This document shows positions 12,613 through 15,341 of a stretch of DNA of 15,341 nucleotides, piece after piece. Made by a program: the position numbers and the translations under genes. This stretch comes from JACDAN01 sp035707105 (GTDB taxonomy: Bacteria > Actinomycetota > Thermoleophilia > Gaiellales > Gaiellaceae), in NCBI GenBank assembly GCA_035707105.1, contig DASSUI010000022.1:1-15341 (forward strand), read 5' to 3'. Each line of letters opens with the position of its first letter. The first letter of the stretch is position 1. The notes beneath the pieces are model-generated. The model worked only from the letters and a program-made list of their open reading frames with translations. It had not been told where the DNA came from and did not search any database.

Positions 12613-13356
12613 CTACGCGGACGCTGCCTTCGGCCTCCGGCGCCACGCCTGGAACTCACGCCACAGGAGGTCGGCGTTCGGGATCAGGAAGCCGAACGCG
12701 AGCCCGGGCAGGGCGGGGAGGCCCGCCGACTCCCAGACGACGCCGATCACCATCGTCAGCCCGAGGGACAGCGTCAGCGCGACGAAGGTCCACCCGACCC
12801 GGAGGTTCCACCGCGCGGCCGCGGCGAGGAAGAGGGCGAAGAAGAGGAGATCGGGCGGCCCGAGCAGCGCCGCGCTCGACTCCCCCGGGTGCGGGAACTC
12901 GAAGGCGACGCGGTCGAACAGGCTCGGCTTCTCCTCGACGATGTGCCCGGTGGGCCCTCGCCATACGGAGACCGCGTCGATCCACGGGATGATCAGCGCG
13001 ACGAGCGCGACCCACAGGACGCTCTCGAAGTAGCCGAGGAACCAGAAGCCGACCGTCGTCATCAGGGCGAGCTTCGAGAAGCTCGAGAGCGACTCCAGGT
13101 CGGCCGCCTCCAGCAGCACGGTCAGCACGAGGAGCGCGACGGCGAGAAGCAGCAGCCCGTGCGCGTGCCGGTACGGGAGCGCGAGGTAGACGAGCGCGAA
13201 GATCGCCGGGATCAGGCAGAGCGCGAGGAACGCGACGTCCCACCACGTCGAGAGATCGACGACGTCGTCGTGCCACGTGTAGTACGCCGCGAGCGCGGCC
13301 GCCAGGACGGCGAACGCCGCGACCCGCGGGCTCAGTAGGGCGGCAGCTCTGCCCAC
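12613..13356 (-). CDS. Presenilin-like (A22-type) intramembrane aspartyl protease candidate
   Basis: A 247-residue hydrophobic protein with about eight membrane helices (near 12-28, 37-60, 66-82, 94-110, 111-131, 163-181, 187-207, 213-228). Three features in order match presenilin and signal-peptide-peptidase enzymes. WIDAVSV at 125-131 corresponds to the Y-D-A-I-S-V helix with the first catalytic Asp (127). GPPD at 166-169 corresponds to the G-x-G-D motif with the second Asp (169). GLPALPG at 212-218 contains the PAL motif. The loop between the two Asp is short (about 30 residues) and rich in charges. Classical members have nine helices and Gly rather than Pro before the second Asp. I set the start at GTG 13356, which overlaps the upstream gene by 25 bases; the frame remains open further up but reads Arg-rich. 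It is last in a minus-strand operon. Confidence 0.6.
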   Translation of the reverse strand: MGRAAALLSPRVAAFAVLAAALAAYYTWHDDVVDLSTWWDVAFLALCLIPAIFALVYLALPYRHAHGLLLLAVALLVLTVLLEAADLESLSSFSKLALMTTVGFWFLGYFESVLWVALVALIIPWIDAVSVWRGPTGHIVEEKPSLFDRVAFEFPHPGESSAALLGPPDLLFFALFLAAAARWNLRVGWTFVALTLSLGLTMVIGVVWESAGLPALPGLAFGFLIPNADLLWREFQAWRRRPKAASA

Positions 13357-13919
13357 CAGGGGCCGAGCGTCTTCAGCGCTCGCCAGAAGCGTGTCTTCGC
13401 CGCCTGCTCGTCGAGCGAGGCGTCGATGTCGGGGACTGAGAGCGCCTCGATCGTCGGCGTCCACTGCTGGAGCTCGCCCGGCTTCGCATCGAGCTCCGAC
13501 GAGAGCGGGAAGTCGAGCTCGTTGAGGAAGCCGAGCGCGTCCTCTCCCATCACGACCACGAGCTTCGGCTGGACGATGTGCAGCTCCCGCAGAAGCCATC
13601 CCGCCGCCTGCTCCTCGTCGCCGCCGTCGAACTTGAAGCAGTTCGTGCCGTAGACCGCCAGCGGGTCGATGTTCAGCCGCTGGAGCGACTTCACGAGCGC
13701 CTGTCCGGCGCGCCCGAAGAACGCGACGCCCTCCTGGATCTCCGAGTGCTGCGGCCGGAACTTCAGGAGGAAGATGTCGGCGAGCGGATGCCCCGAGCCG
13801 ATGGCCGGCACCCTGCCCTCACCGGCACGGCGGATCTCGTCACCGAGCTCGTTGGTCTCGGTGATCGCCTTCTGCAGGTAGCGCTCGTGGATCTCGTCGG
13901 TGGCAGGCACGGTCCGCAT
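13332..13919 (-). CDS. Divergent uracil-DNA-glycosylase superfamily protein
   Basis: A 195-residue protein of the UDG fold. FFGRAGQAL at 67-75 corresponds to the GRAGQ motif of family 4 enzymes, GTNCFKF at 91-97 to the Asn-containing strand (N-x-V/C-K), and PKLVVVMGEDALGFL at 118-132 to the conserved central strand. Family 4 enzymes remove uracil from DNA and carry a 4Fe-4S cluster; here only one Cys (94) is present, so no cluster is possible. The first active-site motif (G-E-x-P-G) and the C-terminal H-P-S/T are also not recognisable (VPDID instead). It may have altered specificity or no glycosylase activity. ATG 13919 begins four bases after the preceding stop codon ends, and its 3' end overlaps the presenilin-like gene. 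Confidence 0.7.
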   Translation of the reverse strand: MRTVPATDEIHERYLQKAITETNELGDEIRRAGEGRVPAIGSGHPLADIFLLKFRPQHSEIQEGVAFFGRAGQALVKSLQRLNIDPLAVYGTNCFKFDGGDEEQAAGWLLRELHIVQPKLVVVMGEDALGFLNELDFPLSSELDAKPGELQQWTPTIEALSVPDIDASLDEQAAKTRFWRALKTLGPWWAELPPY

Positions 13920-13922
13920 GGA

Positions 13923-15341
13923 TCAGGTTCTGCTCTCCAACACCCTTTCCTTGACCTGGGCGGTCCACTTGAGCGCCTGGAGGTAGGCGAGCGAGCGCGG
14001 GCGGCGGAGCACCTCGGCGGTGCGGATGCTGGCGAGGAACTCCTCCTTGTCGTGGAAGGCGCGCATGCGCAGCCCGCCGGTCCCCACGCCCTGCAGGACG
14101 TGCGCGTCGGAGCCCGCGCCCATCGTCAGGTTGTACTTGCGGGCGAAGCGGAGCGCCTCGTCGTTGTAGACCTCGAAGAGCAGCCGGGCGTTGTAGACCT
14201 CGAAGACGTCGATCGCCGAGAGGTGGCGGTGGATCGTCCGCGCGCTCGGGATCGCGTGCATGCGGTCGAACGGGTGGGGGAGGTAGACGACGCCGTTCTG
14301 CTCCTTGATCGCGGCGATCGTGTCCGCGAAGGACATGCCGCGCGGGATCGCGCGCTCGAGGAAGAGCCCGATCACCTCGCCCTGCCCGTCGGTCTTGACC
14401 TCCTCGCCGGGGATGACGACGAGGCCGGTGCCGCGGGCCGCCTCGACCGCGGCGAGTGCGCCGTCGAACGCGTTGTGGTCCGTGACGGCGATCGCGCCGA
14501 GGCCTTCGGCGACCGCATGCCGAACGAGCTCGGCCGGCTCGATCCGGCAGTCGTGGGAGGACGACGTGTGCATGTGCAGGTCGCACGTGATCCACTCGCG
14601 GTCGGCGAGGGGGTCGGCCGGGCGCGGGAGGCGCCTCCTGCCGGCGAGCGACCGGTAGAGCTCGTCCAGGTCGCGCCCGAGCGCGGCGAAGCTCTCGCCC
14701 TCGGCGGCGCGCCGTCCCGCGGCGGCGGTCTCCCCGCGCAGCTCGGGGCTCTCGGCGAGCCTGGCGACGGCGGCCGCGGCGAGCGCGGGCTGGTCGAGGA
14801 CGCCCGGCGGCGAGGCGACTGCGGCCCCGGCCGCCGTCGCCTCCAGCGTCACCCGGCGGAGGCCCGCGAGTGCCGGCACGAAGATCGGCGCCTCGTTGAG
14901 GATCGGCGCGCGGGTGGCGCCTGAGCGCGCGGTACGGACATGGACGCGGCCCCGGAGGCCAGACGGGATCGAGGGTCGGCCCGCCAGCGCCTTCGTGCGC
15001 AGGAGCGTGAGCTCCCAGCCCGGCAGCTCCTTCATGATCGAGTACAGCCCCTTCGTGAGGAGCCGTTCGCCCGGTCGCCACTCGCAGACGATCACGTCGC
15101 GCTTCTCGACCGGGTGGAAGAGCTCCGTGTCGATCCCCAGCGGCGTCAGGCGGTAGTCCCCGGGAAAGCGGAGCGCCGCCGCCGCGGCCGTCTCGGGTGA
15201 GACCGCGAGCAGCGCGTCGATCCGTGAGAGCAACCGTCCCCGCTGCGCCTTCCCCGGCGGATAGCCGAGCCGCTCCGACGAGAAGAAGCTCGCGACCGAC
15301 AGTGCGTGGCTGTCGCGCAGCGCGACGTAGGAGAGGCTCGG
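13923..15341 (-). CDS. Glycosyltransferase-PHP phosphoesterase fusion protein (5' end beyond window)
   Basis: At least 472 residues are visible and the frame stays open to the edge, beginning ...SHALSVASFFSSERLGYPPGKAQRG, so the start lies outside; the TTG at 15233 is internal. The first half is GT-B glycosyltransferase-like: RIDALLAVSPETAAAAALRFPG, then DYRLTPLGIDTELFHP, with the donor-side region APIFVPALAGLRRVTLEATAAG. The second half is a PHP domain, a multi-metal phosphoesterase: DLHMHTSSSHD (codons around 14544-14576), VTDHNAFDGAL, IPGEEVKTDGQGEVIGLF, YLPHPFDR and GAGSDAHV supply the His and Asp metal ligands in proper order. PHP domains of this type hydrolyse small phosphate esters; fusion to a glycosyltransferase suggests linked sugar-phosphate chemistry, which is inference. 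It heads the visible operon with the UDG-like and presenilin-like genes. Confidence 0.85.
   Translation of the reverse strand, partial: PSLSYVALRDSHALSVASFFSSERLGYPPGKAQRGRLLSRIDALLAVSPETAAAAALRFPGDYRLTPLGIDTELFHPVEKRDVIVCEWRPGERLLTKGLYSIMKELPGWELTLLRTKALAGRPSIPSGLRGRVHVRTARSGATRAPILNEAPIFVPALAGLRRVTLEATAAGAAVASPPGVLDQPALAAAAVARLAESPELRGETAAAGRRAAEGESFAALGRDLDELYRSLAGRRRLPRPADPLADREWITCDLHMHTSSSHDCRIEPAELVRHAVAEGLGAIAVTDHNAFDGALAAVEAARGTGLVVIPGEEVKTDGQGEVIGLFLERAIPRGMSFADTIAAIKEQNGVVYLPHPFDRMHAIPSARTIHRHLSAIDVFEVYNARLLFEVYNDEALRFARKYNLTMGAGSDAHVLQGVGTGGLRMRAFHDKEEFLASIRTAEVLRRPRSLAYLQALKWTAQVKERVLESRT

Noticed and set aside
12455..13033. Plus-strand frames starting within the repeat-containing gap
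   Set aside because: Composition is Ser/Arg/Gly-rich and they run antisense to the presenilin-like gene; no start signal is seen.
13357..13599. An upstream extension of the presenilin-like frame by 81 codons
   Set aside because: It lies inside the UDG-like gene, is Arg/Ala-rich, and has no membrane or motif character; GTG 13356 is the more sensible start.
14162..14206. An 18-base direct repeat (27-base period) within the PHP domain, giving FEVYN twice
   Set aside because: Both copies are in frame and fit the domain; it may be an old 9-codon duplication or codon-use coincidence and leaves no sign of disruption.

Overview
The window is a chromosomal segment from a GC-rich bacterium, most likely a deep-branching actinobacterium of the Thermoleophilia (Gaiellales or Solirubrobacterales) type. 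This rests on base composition, frequent GTG and TTG starts, a set of apparently leaderless promoters (TANNNT, six bases, start codon), and the overall feel of the protein families. It is inference; no rRNA or other marker gene is present. I see no tRNA, CRISPR array, insertion sequence or phage gene. Genes are densely packed and no gap exceeds about 190 bases.

Layout. (1) 1-1390: a rhomboid protease (minus strand) diverges from a small heat-shock protein (plus strand) that has a textbook promoter and a strong terminator. (2) 1421-3672, minus strand: a cyclic-2,3-diphosphoglycerate-synthetase-like P-loop protein coupled to carbamate kinase. (3) 3724-6664, plus strand: a ferritin, a Crp-family regulator, a di-heme cytochrome c of the peroxidase/MauG type, then the orphan C-terminal tail of a second ferritin. 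The Crp recognition helix carries the R-E-x-x-x-R contacts of E. coli CRP, and a perfect TGTGA-N6-TCACA site overlaps the regulator's own stop codon, about 42 bases before the predicted start of the cytochrome transcript. (4) 6661-9015, minus strand: a zinc metallopeptidase followed directly by an alpha/beta hydrolase whose nucleophile position holds Asp. (5) 9033-11034, plus strand: YjbQ-family protein, ABC ATPase and ABC-2 permease joined by 4-base overlaps. (6) 11063-12424: the iron-sulfur 23S rRNA uracil methyltransferase RlmD/RumA. (7) 12425-12612: an intergenic patch with two copies of a palindromic repeat unit. (8) 12613-15341, minus strand: a glycosyltransferase-PHP phosphoesterase fusion (runs off the edge), a divergent uracil-DNA-glycosylase-fold protein, and a membrane protein with the catalytic signatures of presenilin-type aspartyl proteases.

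The strongest points are: the presenilin-like protease in a bacterium; the self-contained Crp regulator, operator and cytochrome module flanked by two ferritin tails whose last 12 residues are identical although 10 of 12 codons differ; the set of five promoters with identical leaderless geometry, two of which share one 7-bp TAGGATA between divergent genes; and a 17-bp perfect dyad at the divergent ferritin/P-loop promoter region.
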